Under the pieces are notes generated by a model. It made no database searches, was not told the origin of the DNA, and worked only from the letters and a program-made list of their open reading frames with translations. Of a DNA stretch of 64,000 nucleotides, positions 1 to 7,121 are shown piece by piece. Numbering within the stretch: position 1 is the stretch's first letter; each line of letters starts with the position of its first letter. Made by a program: the position numbers and the translations under genes. This DNA is from a bacterium (GTDB lineage: Bacteria; Desulfobacterota; JAPLJL01): NCBI GenBank assembly GCA_028713675.1, contig JAQTNV010000011.1, positions 9,318-73,317 on the forward strand, written 5' to 3'.

Positions 1-1
1 G

Positions 2-538
2 GATAACGATATCGTGGGGGCGGCCTGGGGAAGCAAGCAGGGCCTGACCGGCTTCGGCAAGGAGCTGATGAAGAACCTGCCCGCCGCGCGGATCCTGCCC
101 GACGTGGCTCACACCTCGACGCGGGGTTTTTACGAAATTTTCGAGCACTACTCCGGCCCGGTGATTTTTTCCCACGGCGGGGTCCGCCGCTTCTGCGACG
201 CGGACCGGAACCTCTCCGACGACCAGATCAAGATGATCGCGCAAAGCCGGGGCCTGATCGGGATCATGCTTTACCCCTGGTACCTGAAGCGTTTTTCCCT
301 GTTCGGCGGTCCGGAACTCATTTCCGACACCTATAAGCACATCGAAACCCTGATCGGACCGGACCGGATCTGCCTGGGCACCGACCTGGACGGCTACATC
401 CGGACCGTCCGGGGGGTCCGGGACGTGGCCGACCTCCCCGCCCTGCTTGAACGGATCAAGAAGAACCTCGGGCCGGAGCGGGTAGCAAAGCTGGCCGGGG
501 AAAATCTTTATAACTTTCTGAAGGAAATAAATTTTTAA
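2..538 (+). CDS. Membrane dipeptidase (peptidase family M19), 3' part only
   Basis: This is the C-terminal part of a zinc dipeptidase of the renal dipeptidase family, which hydrolyses dipeptides with a binuclear metal site. The open frame runs in from before the window, so the real start is not visible. Family motifs present are DVAHTS, FSHGGVRR followed by the typical RNLSDDQI stretch, and GTDLDG near the C-terminus, which match the metal-binding and active-site segments. A usual family member is 320-400 residues, so a little over half is missing upstream. A heptad repeat array begins 2 bases after the stop. The family call is firm; the substrate is not known. Confidence 0.85.
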   Translation, partial: DNDIVGAAWGSKQGLTGFGKELMKNLPAARILPDVAHTSTRGFYEIFEHYSGPVIFSHGGVRRFCDADRNLSDDQIKMIAQSRGLIGIMLYPWYLKRFSLFGGPELISDTYKHIETLIGPDRICLGTDLDGYIRTVRGVRDVADLPALLERIKKNLGPERVAKLAGENLYNFLKEINF

Positions 539-540
539 CG

Positions 541-660
541 GTAGACGGCAGACGGTAGACAGTAGACGGGGTAAAATCCGACAAGACAATAATCATTTTC
601 TTTCTTTCGCGTCCCAACTGCCCAGCGGTGGCAAACTTTGAACCGTGAGCCTTGAACCCA
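541..660. repeat. Heptad tandem arrays between the M19 gene and queE
   Basis: Positions 541-568 are four 7-nt units of GTAGACG (one GCAGACG, one GTAGACA). Positions 636-656 are three units related to CCTTGAA. The first array starts 2 bases after the dipeptidase stop and the second ends 8 bases before the queE ATG. No promoter is obvious in between; a TGGCA-like sequence at about 617 lacks the GC of a sigma-54 -12 box. Confidence 0.75.
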
Positions 661-664
661 CATT

Positions 665-1288
665 ATGTTGAACGTTTACGAAATTTTTCCCACTATTCTC
701 GGCGAATCCTCCCGAAGCGGGTACCCGGTCGTCCTGGTCCGCCTGACCGGCTGCAACCTCCGCTGCCGTTACTGCGATACCGCCTACGCCTACTCCGGCG
801 GGCAGGAGTTGCCTCTTCCGGAAATCATCAGGAGAATCCAGGGACCCGGCCTTTCCCTGGTTTTGATCACCGGCGGGGAACCTCTGCTCCAGGCCGAAAC
901 CCCGGCCCTGATTAAGAACCTCCTGGATTCCGGGATGACCGTTTTAATCGAAACCAACGGCTCGCTTCCCGTCGGGACAGTCGACCCCCGGGCCGTGATC
1001 ATTCTCGACCAGAAATGCCCCGGCAGCGGGATGTCCGGCCGGATGGACCCGGCCAACCTGGATCTGGTCCGCGCCCAGGATGAAATAAAATTTGTTCTTT
1101 ACGACCGGGAGGATTACGTCTTCGCCCGGGACCTGAGCTTGCGGAAAAACCTGCCCCGGAAATCCCAGGTGATTTTCTCCCCGGTTCACAGTTTTTTATC
1201 ACCTCAAGTCTTGGCCGAGTGGATTTTGAAAGATCGCCTTCCGGTCAGGCTGGGTCTTCAGCTTCACCATTATATTGGGGTAAAGTAG
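665..1288 (+). CDS. queE: 7-carboxy-7-deazaguanine synthase QueE
   Basis: This radical SAM enzyme contracts 6-carboxy-tetrahydropterin to 7-carboxy-7-deazaguanine, the second committed step towards preQ0 and queuosine. The cluster motif is TGCNLRCRYC, with cysteines at residues 30, 34 and 37, and the SAM-binding ITGGEPLL follows at about residue 69. The N-terminal YEIFPTILGESSRSG is characteristic of QueE. The length of 207 residues fits the family. QueC is encoded 58 bases downstream on the same strand, which supports the pathway. No Shine-Dalgarno sequence is visible before the ATG, whose upstream region is repeat DNA. Confidence 0.93.
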   Translation: MLNVYEIFPTILGESSRSGYPVVLVRLTGCNLRCRYCDTAYAYSGGQELPLPEIIRRIQGPGLSLVLITGGEPLLQAETPALIKNLLDSGMTVLIETNGSLPVGTVDPRAVIILDQKCPGSGMSGRMDPANLDLVRAQDEIKFVLYDREDYVFARDLSLRKNLPRKSQVIFSPVHSFLSPQVLAEWILKDRLPVRLGLQLHHYIGVK

Positions 1289-1307
1289 ACCAAAAGATAT
1301 ATTTGTG

Positions 1308-1313
1308 TATAAT
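1308..1313 (+). promoter_or_regulatory. Possible -10 box upstream of queC
   Basis: A perfect TATAAT lies 33 bases before the queC ATG in an AT-rich gap. The matching -35 position (GTAGAC at 1285-1290) is poor, so this is only a candidate. Confidence 0.3.
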
Positions 1314-1346
1314 AGACCAACGGACATACTTAACGTTTTTTAATAA

Positions 1347-2072
1347 ATGGGGAAAAGAGCGCCTTCTGTTGTCCTCCTGAGCGGAGGCCTGGATTCCACG
1401 GTGACCGCCGCGGTCGCCCGCCGGGACCGGCCGCGGAATCCCCTGGCCCTGCTTCACGTCAACTACGGGCAGAAATCCCAGGCCCGGGAGCTGAAAGCTT
1501 TTCGGAGAATCGCCGGGGTTTACCGGGCCGACCAGCTTCTCACCCTTGATTTTTCCCACCTGAAAAAAATCGGGGGCTCCAGCCTGACCGATACCGGGAG
1601 GAAAATTCCGGACCGGCATCCCGGGACCGGTATCCCCACCACCTACGTCCCCTTCCGGAACGCCAATCTCCTGGCCGCGGCCGTCGCCTGGGCCGAGGTC
1701 ATCGGCGCCGACCGGATTTATATCGGGGTGAACGAACCCGACTCCCGCCATTATCCCGATACCCGGGCCGAATTCATCCGGGCCTTCGGCCGGGCGGTCA
1801 GTCTCGGGACCAAACCGAAGACCCGGATCACCCTTCATACCCCCCTGATCCGGTTGAAGAAATCCGGGATTGTCCGTCTCGGGCACCAGCTCGGCGCCCC
1901 CTTTCACCTGACCTGGTCCTGCTACCGGGGCGGGCCCCGTCCCTGCGGCCGCTGTTCCAGCTGTCTCATCCGCGGGAAAGGTTTTCAGCAAGCCGGCCTT
2001 CCCGATCCCCTCTCACCGAAGAAATTCCTCGGCCGAAACAAGATCCGTTCTACCAAAATAAATATATTTTAA
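1347..2072 (+). CDS. queC: 7-cyano-7-deazaguanine synthase QueC
   Basis: This ATP-dependent enzyme converts 7-carboxy-7-deazaguanine to preQ0 in queuosine biosynthesis. The PP-loop SGGLDST sits at residues 12-18. Four zinc-ligand cysteines lie at 192, 200, 203 and 206 in a CYRGGPRPCGRCSSC stretch. The length of 241 residues is normal. Only queE and queC are in view; the QueD and QueF type genes must lie elsewhere. A GC hairpin with a T run follows the stop. Confidence 0.95.
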   Translation: MGKRAPSVVLLSGGLDSTVTAAVARRDRPRNPLALLHVNYGQKSQARELKAFRRIAGVYRADQLLTLDFSHLKKIGGSSLTDTGRKIPDRHPGTGIPTTYVPFRNANLLAAAVAWAEVIGADRIYIGVNEPDSRHYPDTRAEFIRAFGRAVSLGTKPKTRITLHTPLIRLKKSGIVRLGHQLGAPFHLTWSCYRGGPRPCGRCSSCLIRGKGFQQAGLPDPLSPKKFLGRNKIRSTKINIF

Positions 2073-2074
2073 GC

Positions 2075-2091
2075 GGCGGGCGCCGCCTTTT
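2075..2091 (+). terminator. Intrinsic terminator after queC
   Basis: A GGCGG / CCGCC stem (2075-2079 with 2083-2087) with a three-base loop is followed directly by TTTT. It begins two bases after the queC stop. Confidence 0.65.
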
Positions 2092-2205
2092 GTCATCCCC
2101 GCGAAAGCAGGGATCCAAGAGATAAAGAAAAATCTGGATTCCCTGGCCGACACGAGCGTCAGCTAGGGCAGGCCGCATCAAGTGCGGAATGACGGAATAA
2201 GGCGG
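2092..2205. repeat. REP-like dispersed element with GTCAT...ATGAC ends
   Basis: The element begins with GTCATCCCCGCGAAAGCAGG and ends with GCATCAAGTGCGGAATGAC, so its ends are short inverted repeats. Relatives occur at 31731-31836, 34797-34853 and 36340-36371. It contains an ATG at 2182 that opens the downstream frame but is repeat-derived, so it was not used as a start. Confidence 0.7.
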
Positions 2206-2223
2206 GAAGGCAATCTCGAACCG

Positions 2224-3099
2224 ATGCCGGAAATGAAAAAAAAGACTGCGGATTTTTGTCTCACTTTAGCACTAAAAGACGTGTACAAACCTTCCACTAT
2301 TCCCCTGAAAGATAATTCCTCCGTTCGGATCGGGACTTCGTTGACCAACGACATCCTGATCAACTCTCCGGGGATTTCGCCCCGGCACGCCGAGATCATT
2401 TCCGGCCCGGAAGGATTTGTTCTCCGCGAGCCGGGGGAAAACCGGGAACGGAAACTCGCCCCCGGCCAAAACCTGAGTCTGGGGAACCTGACGGTTTCCC
2501 TGGAATCGGGGAAACCCCGGCTTTCCCGGCCGGCCGCGAAAATAAGTCCGGGAAAATCCTCCCCCGCCAGGCTGCGCGTCATCCTCTTCGCCCTCATCGG
2601 CCTGGCCTTGGTTTTTCTTTTCTTTTATCCCGCGCCCTCGCCACGGACACCGCCCTCCCTGAAGGAGGATAGTGTCCCGGAGACAAAAAGCTCTCCTTCG
2701 CCCGGCGGGGAAATGTCCACCCTTCCGCCCGAGCAGAGAATCTCCCGGGCCCGGGCGTCCCTCGCGCTGGGGGAACAGCGGCTCAAGGATTACCGGATCA
2801 GTATTGAAAACTTGAGCCTGGCCCGGGCGGAATTCCAGAAGGCGATGATTCTGCTGGAAGGCCAGAGCCCCGCCCCGGATTTCCTGGCCGCCCTGAATGG
2901 CCGGCTCCGGCAGACCGAAAGCCTGCTGGAAGAGGAATTCCGCCGGCGGAAGTTTTCCGCCGAGCAGGCCATCCGTTTCCAGGATCCCGACCGGGCCGAG
3001 CTGGAGCTGAAAAATATCCAGAAGCTTCTCAATGTTCCGGACGACCCCCGTTATCGCTACGCCCAGGAACGTCTGAAGGAAATCGGCAGGGCCAACTGA
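2224..3099 (+). CDS. FHA-like domain membrane protein
   Basis: The N-terminal 100 residues look like a diverged forkhead-associated domain: RIGTS stands where the FHA GR motif usually lies, and SPRHAEI (about residues 52-58) matches the SxxH phosphothreonine-binding loop. A single transmembrane helix spans about residues 118-136, followed by a proline-rich linker and an alpha-helical region that resembles TPR-type repeats. It is the first of three co-directional genes: FHA protein, FHA protein, Ser/Thr kinase. The start at 2224 was preferred to 2182 because 2182 lies inside a dispersed repeat and GGGAAGG precedes 2224. It may be a phospho-dependent partner of the kinase; that role is inferred. 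Confidence 0.7.
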   Translation: MPEMKKKTADFCLTLALKDVYKPSTIPLKDNSSVRIGTSLTNDILINSPGISPRHAEIISGPEGFVLREPGENRERKLAPGQNLSLGNLTVSLESGKPRLSRPAAKISPGKSSPARLRVILFALIGLALVFLFFYPAPSPRTPPSLKEDSVPETKSSPSPGGEMSTLPPEQRISRARASLALGEQRLKDYRISIENLSLARAEFQKAMILLEGQSPAPDFLAALNGRLRQTESLLEEEFRRRKFSAEQAIRFQDPDRAELELKNIQKLLNVPDDPRYRYAQERLKEIGRAN

Positions 3100-3512
3100 A
3101 ATGGCATAGCGCATAGAGCATAGGGCACAGAGTAAACACAATAAGCAGCCTCCGGCCCGGAGGGTAGGCAGTAAGCACCCAAAAACAGGTGCACCAGAGA
3201 CAAAAGCACCTGTTTGGAGATAGGAGATAGGGAACAGAGTATTTATTTTATTGGCTTTTCCAGAGCCCCGGGGGAAGGTTCTCGCGACACGAACTCTTAG
3301 GAAATCAGGCCACGATGAACTCGATGACTAAATATTTATCGATACTGGCTAGACACGGTTGCCCCGAGCGTAGCCGAGGGGCGGGTCAGCCTGCCGCATT
3401 TACGGCACGGCACTTATGGTGAGGGGAGCGAAACCTTTCCCCCAAAAAGAAAAAAATGCCTCATTTGGCTATTTGGCTTGTCGACGAAGAAGCGAACCTT
3501 GCTTCTTAAAGA
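3100..3512. repeat. Repeat-filled 413-base gap between two FHA genes
   Basis: 3104-3131 is a four-unit heptad array of GCATAGR. 3148-3162 is a CCTCCGG-CCGGAGG hairpin flanked by GGCAGTA units; the same block, inverted, occurs at 26946-27036. 3183-3215 is a perfect 10-bp hairpin (AAACAGGTGC / GCACCTGTTT) and could end transcription. 3216-3236 has three GGAGATA-like heptads. 3264-3456 is a copy of the long dispersed repeat described separately. No gene was recognised. Confidence 0.7.
3264..3456 (+). repeat. Long dispersed repeat, copy 1
   Basis: This stretch matches, in inverted orientation, 51068-51344 and two flanks of a broken copy at 60642-60672 and 60790-60865. Shared landmarks are GCGACACGAACTCTT, GGAAATCAGGCCACGATGAA, TACTGGCTAGAC, GGGTCAGCCTGCC and a CCCCCAAAAAGAAAAA end. 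This copy carries an extra CCCCGAG...GAGGGG hairpin inside the GGCTAGAC/GGGTCAGCC stem. No ORF of note is present, so it may be a non-autonomous element or a structured RNA. Confidence 0.65.
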
Positions 3513-5150
3513 ATGAAAAAGCTGCAGATATACAAAAAAGACGAACTGGTCCGGGAACAGGAACTGGAGAAGGACTCCTACTCCATCGGCCGCGACCCCC
3601 ATTGTGATATTCCCCTCGAGGATAATTTTATTTCCCGCCGGCACGCCCGCATCCAGAAATCCGAAACCGGCTGGGTCCTGGAGGACCTGGGCAGCACCAA
3701 CGGAACGTTCATCGGGAAGAAAAGGGTCACCCGGCAGAAGCTTTCCGGCGGGGAGGAAATCGGGATGGGCCCTTTCCGGATCAATTTTTCCGCGGATCCC
3801 CCGCCCTGCGAGCCCACCCGCGTGGCTACCGCCGGGGAATCCACCGGGAAAACCGAGGGGCGGGATAAAATCCCCGATAAACCCGTCGCGGTCCTGGATG
3901 GAAAACCCGGCCTGCTTCTCCTCGGCCCGGAAAATCTCCGCCGCTTCTTCCCGCTTCCGGAAAAGCCGGAAGACCGGGTCAAGCTCCCCGAAATCCCCGC
4001 CGAAATGGTCCGGGAGGGACAAAATTATCTTCTCCGGTTTCCCTCCGGAAAAAACCAGCCGGAAATGGCGATCAAACCCGGATGGCAAAACCTGCCCCCC
4101 GAGTTCTCCTTCCGTCTGATCCAACCGGGGGAGATCGTGCCGATTCCCCCGTCCGCGGCCGCCCCGGCGCGCGGGAAGATCAGGCCTTCCGCCCTGCTCA
4201 TCCCCGTCCTGGCTGTAATCCTTCTCCTGCTCCTGGTGCCGGCTCAAACCCTCCGGACCTGGAAAGGGAAAATATTCCGGCAGGGACAGGATGCTGTTCA
4301 AACCGGGAATCAGAATCCTCCGGAGTTTTCCCCTCCGGCCGGATCGAATCCGGCTTCCCCGCCCGCCGAACCGCCGCTCCCTGCGAACCCCCGGCCCGAA
4401 ACCTCCTCAGCCGAAACCCCGCTCCCCGCGGGGAAAATCCTCCCGCCTCCCCCGCTCCCCCGGTCCGTCCCCGTAAAACCCGGACCGGCTTCCCGGACGC
4501 CCGAAGTGGTTTTTCCCTCCGAGCCGCTGGGGCCGCAGGAATCCGGCCCGTCCGCCCCGATTCTGCCCGACCGCCTGGCCCGGGGCTTCCAGGCTTACTT
4601 TGCCGGCAACCTGGGCCAGGCCCGGGAGGAATGGACTTCCGTCGCCCGAAAAATCGCCCCGGCCGAGCCGGACCGGGAAAAAGCCCTGCGCCTCGCCCGG
4701 CTCGCGGGCCAGCTCCGCGGCGAACTTTTGCTCGAGCTGGAGGCTGAAAAACAGAAAATTCTGAAGTCCGCCCGGCTGCATTTCGAGGAGGCGCAGAAAC
4801 TGGACGGCGAGATCTCCCCGGGCGGTAAAGGCCGGATCCTGCCGGAAGCCCGGGAGAGGCTGGCCCGGTTCACCTCCCGGGAAGGCGAGGAAGACCTTCA
4901 GCAAGGCGATTACCCGGCGGCTTTTCTCCGCTTCCGGGAAGCCCTCCGCCTCCTGCCCGAGCTGGCCCCGGCCCGCAACGGGCTGGCGCTGCTCGCGGAA
5001 AAAGCCCAGGTCCTCTTCCGGGAGGCCTACCAGCTGGAATCAGCCAACCGGGAGGAAGCCCGGGGTAAATACCGTCTGATCATGCAGATGCTCCCCCCGG
5101 AAGACGAATACTACCAGAAGGCCTCGCGCCGGCTGGAGGCGGGGCCGTGA
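3513..5150 (+). CDS. FHA domain membrane protein with helical C-terminal region
   Basis: The first 95 residues form a canonical FHA phosphopeptide-binding domain, with GR at 26-27, SRRH at 41-44 and STNGT at 61-65. A low-complexity middle is followed by one transmembrane helix at about 226-245. A long proline-rich linker leads to a C-terminal helical region (about 350-545) rich in A/E/R/L that resembles TPR or coiled-coil scaffolds. The stop overlaps the start of the kinase gene by 4 bases, so the two are probably co-translated. It is likely a membrane scaffold that reads kinase phosphorylation; the target is unknown. Confidence 0.8.
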   Translation: MKKLQIYKKDELVREQELEKDSYSIGRDPHCDIPLEDNFISRRHARIQKSETGWVLEDLGSTNGTFIGKKRVTRQKLSGGEEIGMGPFRINFSADPPPCEPTRVATAGESTGKTEGRDKIPDKPVAVLDGKPGLLLLGPENLRRFFPLPEKPEDRVKLPEIPAEMVREGQNYLLRFPSGKNQPEMAIKPGWQNLPPEFSFRLIQPGEIVPIPPSAAAPARGKIRPSALLIPVLAVILLLLLVPAQTLRTWKGKIFRQGQDAVQTGNQNPPEFSPPAGSNPASPPAEPPLPANPRPETSSAETPLPAGKILPPPPLPRSVPVKPGPASRTPEVVFPSEPLGPQESGPSAPILPDRLARGFQAYFAGNLGQAREEWTSVARKIAPAEPDREKALRLARLAGQLRGELLLELEAEKQKILKSARLHFEEAQKLDGEISPGGKGRILPEARERLARFTSREGEEDLQQGDYPAAFLRFREALRLLPELAPARNGLALLAEKAQVLFREAYQLESANREEARGKYRLIMQMLPPEDEYYQKASRRLEAGP

Positions 5151-6904
5151 AGCTTCCCTTCCGCCTGGGACATTACGTGCTCACCGAGCTGGTCGCCTCG
5201 GGCGGGATGGCCCAGGTCTTCCGGGGCAAAGCCCTGGGGCCGGGCGGATTTGAAAAAACCGTCGCGGTGAAAATGATCCATCCCCACCTCTCCGCCGACC
5301 GGGACTTCATCGACATGCTGATCGACGAGGCCAAGTTGACCGCCGGCCTTACCCACCCGAACATCGCCCAGACCATTGATTTCCTGGAGGATGAAAACCG
5401 CTATTTCCTGGTGATGGAATACATCGACGGGCAGAATCTCCGGGGGATCCTGAAAAGGGCCGAGGAACTCGGCCGGCCCCTCGCCTTTCCGGACGCTGCC
5501 TTCATCGCCCTGGGCGCGGCGTCCGGGCTCGGGTTCGCCCATTCCCGGATGGACGAGGACGACCGCCACCTGGGGATCATCCACCGGGACGTGAGCCCGC
5601 AGAACATCCTGGTTTCCTACGAGGGAGATGTGAAACTGGTGGATTTCGGCGTGGCCAAGGCCGCCGGGCGCCTTTCCGTCACCCAGACCGGGGTCCTGAA
5701 GGGCAAGTTCGCCTACATGTCCCCCGAGCAGGCCGACGGCCAGGCCCTCGACCACCGCTCCGATATCTTCTCTCTCGGGGTGGTGATGTACGAACTTTTC
5801 ACCGGCAACCGCCTCTTCCAGGGCGACAGTGACATCTCCACGCTCCGCCGGGTGCGCGAGGCCCGGGTGGAACCGCCCCGGAAAACCTGCCCCGAAATCC
5901 CGGAGGAGCTCGAGGTCATCACCCTGCGCTGCCTGGCCCGCGAACCCGGCGGGCGCTACCAGGCCGCGGCCCGGCTCCGGGACGACCTCCAGCTCTTTCT
6001 TTCCCGCGCCGGGTATTTTCAGTCTTCCCAGACCCTCAGCCGTTACCTGCGGGAGGCCTTTTCCGAAGAGCGGAAAAAAAACCGGAAAGAGGAGGAAAAG
6101 GAGTTTAAAAAAATATTAACTGAATCAGGATCGGAATCCGCCTCCTCCTCCAGCCTGATCGGGACCACCCCGCTCCTGCTTCCCGAAAGCGACGAAAAGG
6201 ATGCCACCAGAAAACTGGCGGGAAAGCCGCCGGCCCCCTGGCTCAGGGTGATTTTCGCCGGGGTCTTGATATTGATGCTCGCGGCCGCCGGCTTCTGGGT
6301 TTACCCGCGCCTGGTGAAAACCGGATCAAGCCCGGCCGCGGTCGTTGTCCCTCCGGCCGCGCCCGCAGTCTTACCGGCCAATCCTTCCGCGCCGCCCCCT
6401 CCGATCGCCCCGGCGCCCGCGGAGCGGGAACAACCCCGGATGGTTTCGACCGGGGAAGCGGAGAGGAAAATACCGGCTCCGCCGCCCGAGAGAAAAACCC
6501 TCCCGCCGACGGTCTTCCCCCCGGCCCCCGCCCCGAAACCGATCGAAGTGGTCCAACCCCAGCCGGACGTGGTCCTGCCCTCGGAGGATCTCAGTCCCGA
6601 GGTCAAGCCCCGGACCGCCGTAAAAACCCTGGTGGTGGTAACCCCCGCCCGAAGCGAGGTTCCGGTCCCCGCCAGGGCGCCCGCGGAGCCGGGGATTCTC
6701 GCCCTGAACGTCCTGCCCTGGGCCATGGTTTTTATCGATGGGGAAAAGAAAGGCCGGAACACCCCGATCATCAGCCTGGAGCTCGCCCCGGGATATCACT
6801 CGGTCCGAATCATCAATACCGAGCTGAAGGTCGACCGGACGGTCCCGTTCGAGATCAAGACGGGGGAAACCACCCGCCAGATCATCAAATTAACTTCTGA
6901 TTAG
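5147..6904 (+). CDS. Membrane Ser/Thr protein kinase with C-terminal PEGA domain
   Basis: This is a Hanks-type kinase of 585 residues. The glycine loop is VASGGMAQVF (17-25), the ATP lysine is in VAVK (K42), HRDVSPQN spans 146-153, DFG lies at about 166-168 and MSPEQ at 191-195, so all catalytic elements are present. A transmembrane helix spans about 367-387. A long proline-rich linker follows, and the last 70 residues form a PEGA domain, which is usually extracytoplasmic. The GTG start overlaps the FHA gene by 4 bases. With its two FHA neighbours it forms a likely envelope-signalling module; signal and substrates are unknown. Confidence 0.9.
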   Translation: MKLPFRLGHYVLTELVASGGMAQVFRGKALGPGGFEKTVAVKMIHPHLSADRDFIDMLIDEAKLTAGLTHPNIAQTIDFLEDENRYFLVMEYIDGQNLRGILKRAEELGRPLAFPDAAFIALGAASGLGFAHSRMDEDDRHLGIIHRDVSPQNILVSYEGDVKLVDFGVAKAAGRLSVTQTGVLKGKFAYMSPEQADGQALDHRSDIFSLGVVMYELFTGNRLFQGDSDISTLRRVREARVEPPRKTCPEIPEELEVITLRCLAREPGGRYQAAARLRDDLQLFLSRAGYFQSSQTLSRYLREAFSEERKKNRKEEEKEFKKILTESGSESASSSSLIGTTPLLLPESDEKDATRKLAGKPPAPWLRVIFAGVLILMLAAAGFWVYPRLVKTGSSPAAVVVPPAAPAVLPANPSAPPPPIAPAPAEREQPRMVSTGEAERKIPAPPPERKTLPPTVFPPAPAPKPIEVVQPQPDVVLPSEDLSPEVKPRTAVKTLVVVTPARSEVPVPARAPAEPGILALNVLPWAMVFIDGEKKGRNTPIISLELAPGYHSVRIINTELKVDRTVPFEIKTGETTRQIIKLTSD

Positions 6905-6922
6905 TTGTTTTTCGTAGGTAGC

Positions 6923-6940
6923 CGCAACCTTTAGGTTGCG
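6923..6940. repeat. Hairpin repeat CGCAACC-TTTA-GGTTGCG, copy 1
   Basis: A 7-bp stem with a TTTA loop is preceded by GGTAGC. Copy 2 at 18862-18879 has CGCAGCC/GGCTGCG, a compensated base pair. Copy 3 at 36385-36402 is on the other strand. It lies 19 bases after the kinase stop and could act as a terminator, although no T run follows. Confidence 0.65.
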
Positions 6941-7016
6941 CCATTTTCGCAGGCTTCCCTCGTCCATAATGCCTCGGGATCTGATCGTTAAGCCTACGGA
7001 CTTTTTTATTTCTTAC

Positions 7017-7120
7017 GACACTATGGACACGATGGACACTACGAACTCAATGGACGCCTTCCGTCTTACCTTTGACCTTTGAGCTTTCAGCTTTGAGCTC
7101 TTTGCTCTTTGCCCTCTGCG
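7017..7120. repeat. Nonamer array followed by heptad array (convergent gene end)
   Basis: 7017-7052 has four 9-nt units of GACACTATG type. 7065-7120 has eight consecutive 7-nt units (CTTACCT, TTGACCT, TTGAGCT, TTCAGCT, TTGAGCT, CTTTGCT, CTTTGCC, CTCTGCG). It ends one base before the stop codon of the minus-strand MFS gene. A stretch of more than 40 bases starting at about 7043 recurs at 8609-8653. Confidence 0.75.
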
Positions 7121-7121
7121 A

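Noticed and set aside
606-640. Sigma-54 promoter upstream of queE
   Set aside because: TGGCA is present, but the -12 element lacks the needed GC.
1245-1991. Long open frames opposite or overlapping queC and other GC-rich genes
   Set aside because: They are shadow frames of GC-rich codons with glycine/proline-rich nonsense and no homology pattern.
2182-2223. Upstream start of the first FHA gene
   Set aside because: These codons belong to a dispersed REP-like element, and a better start follows.
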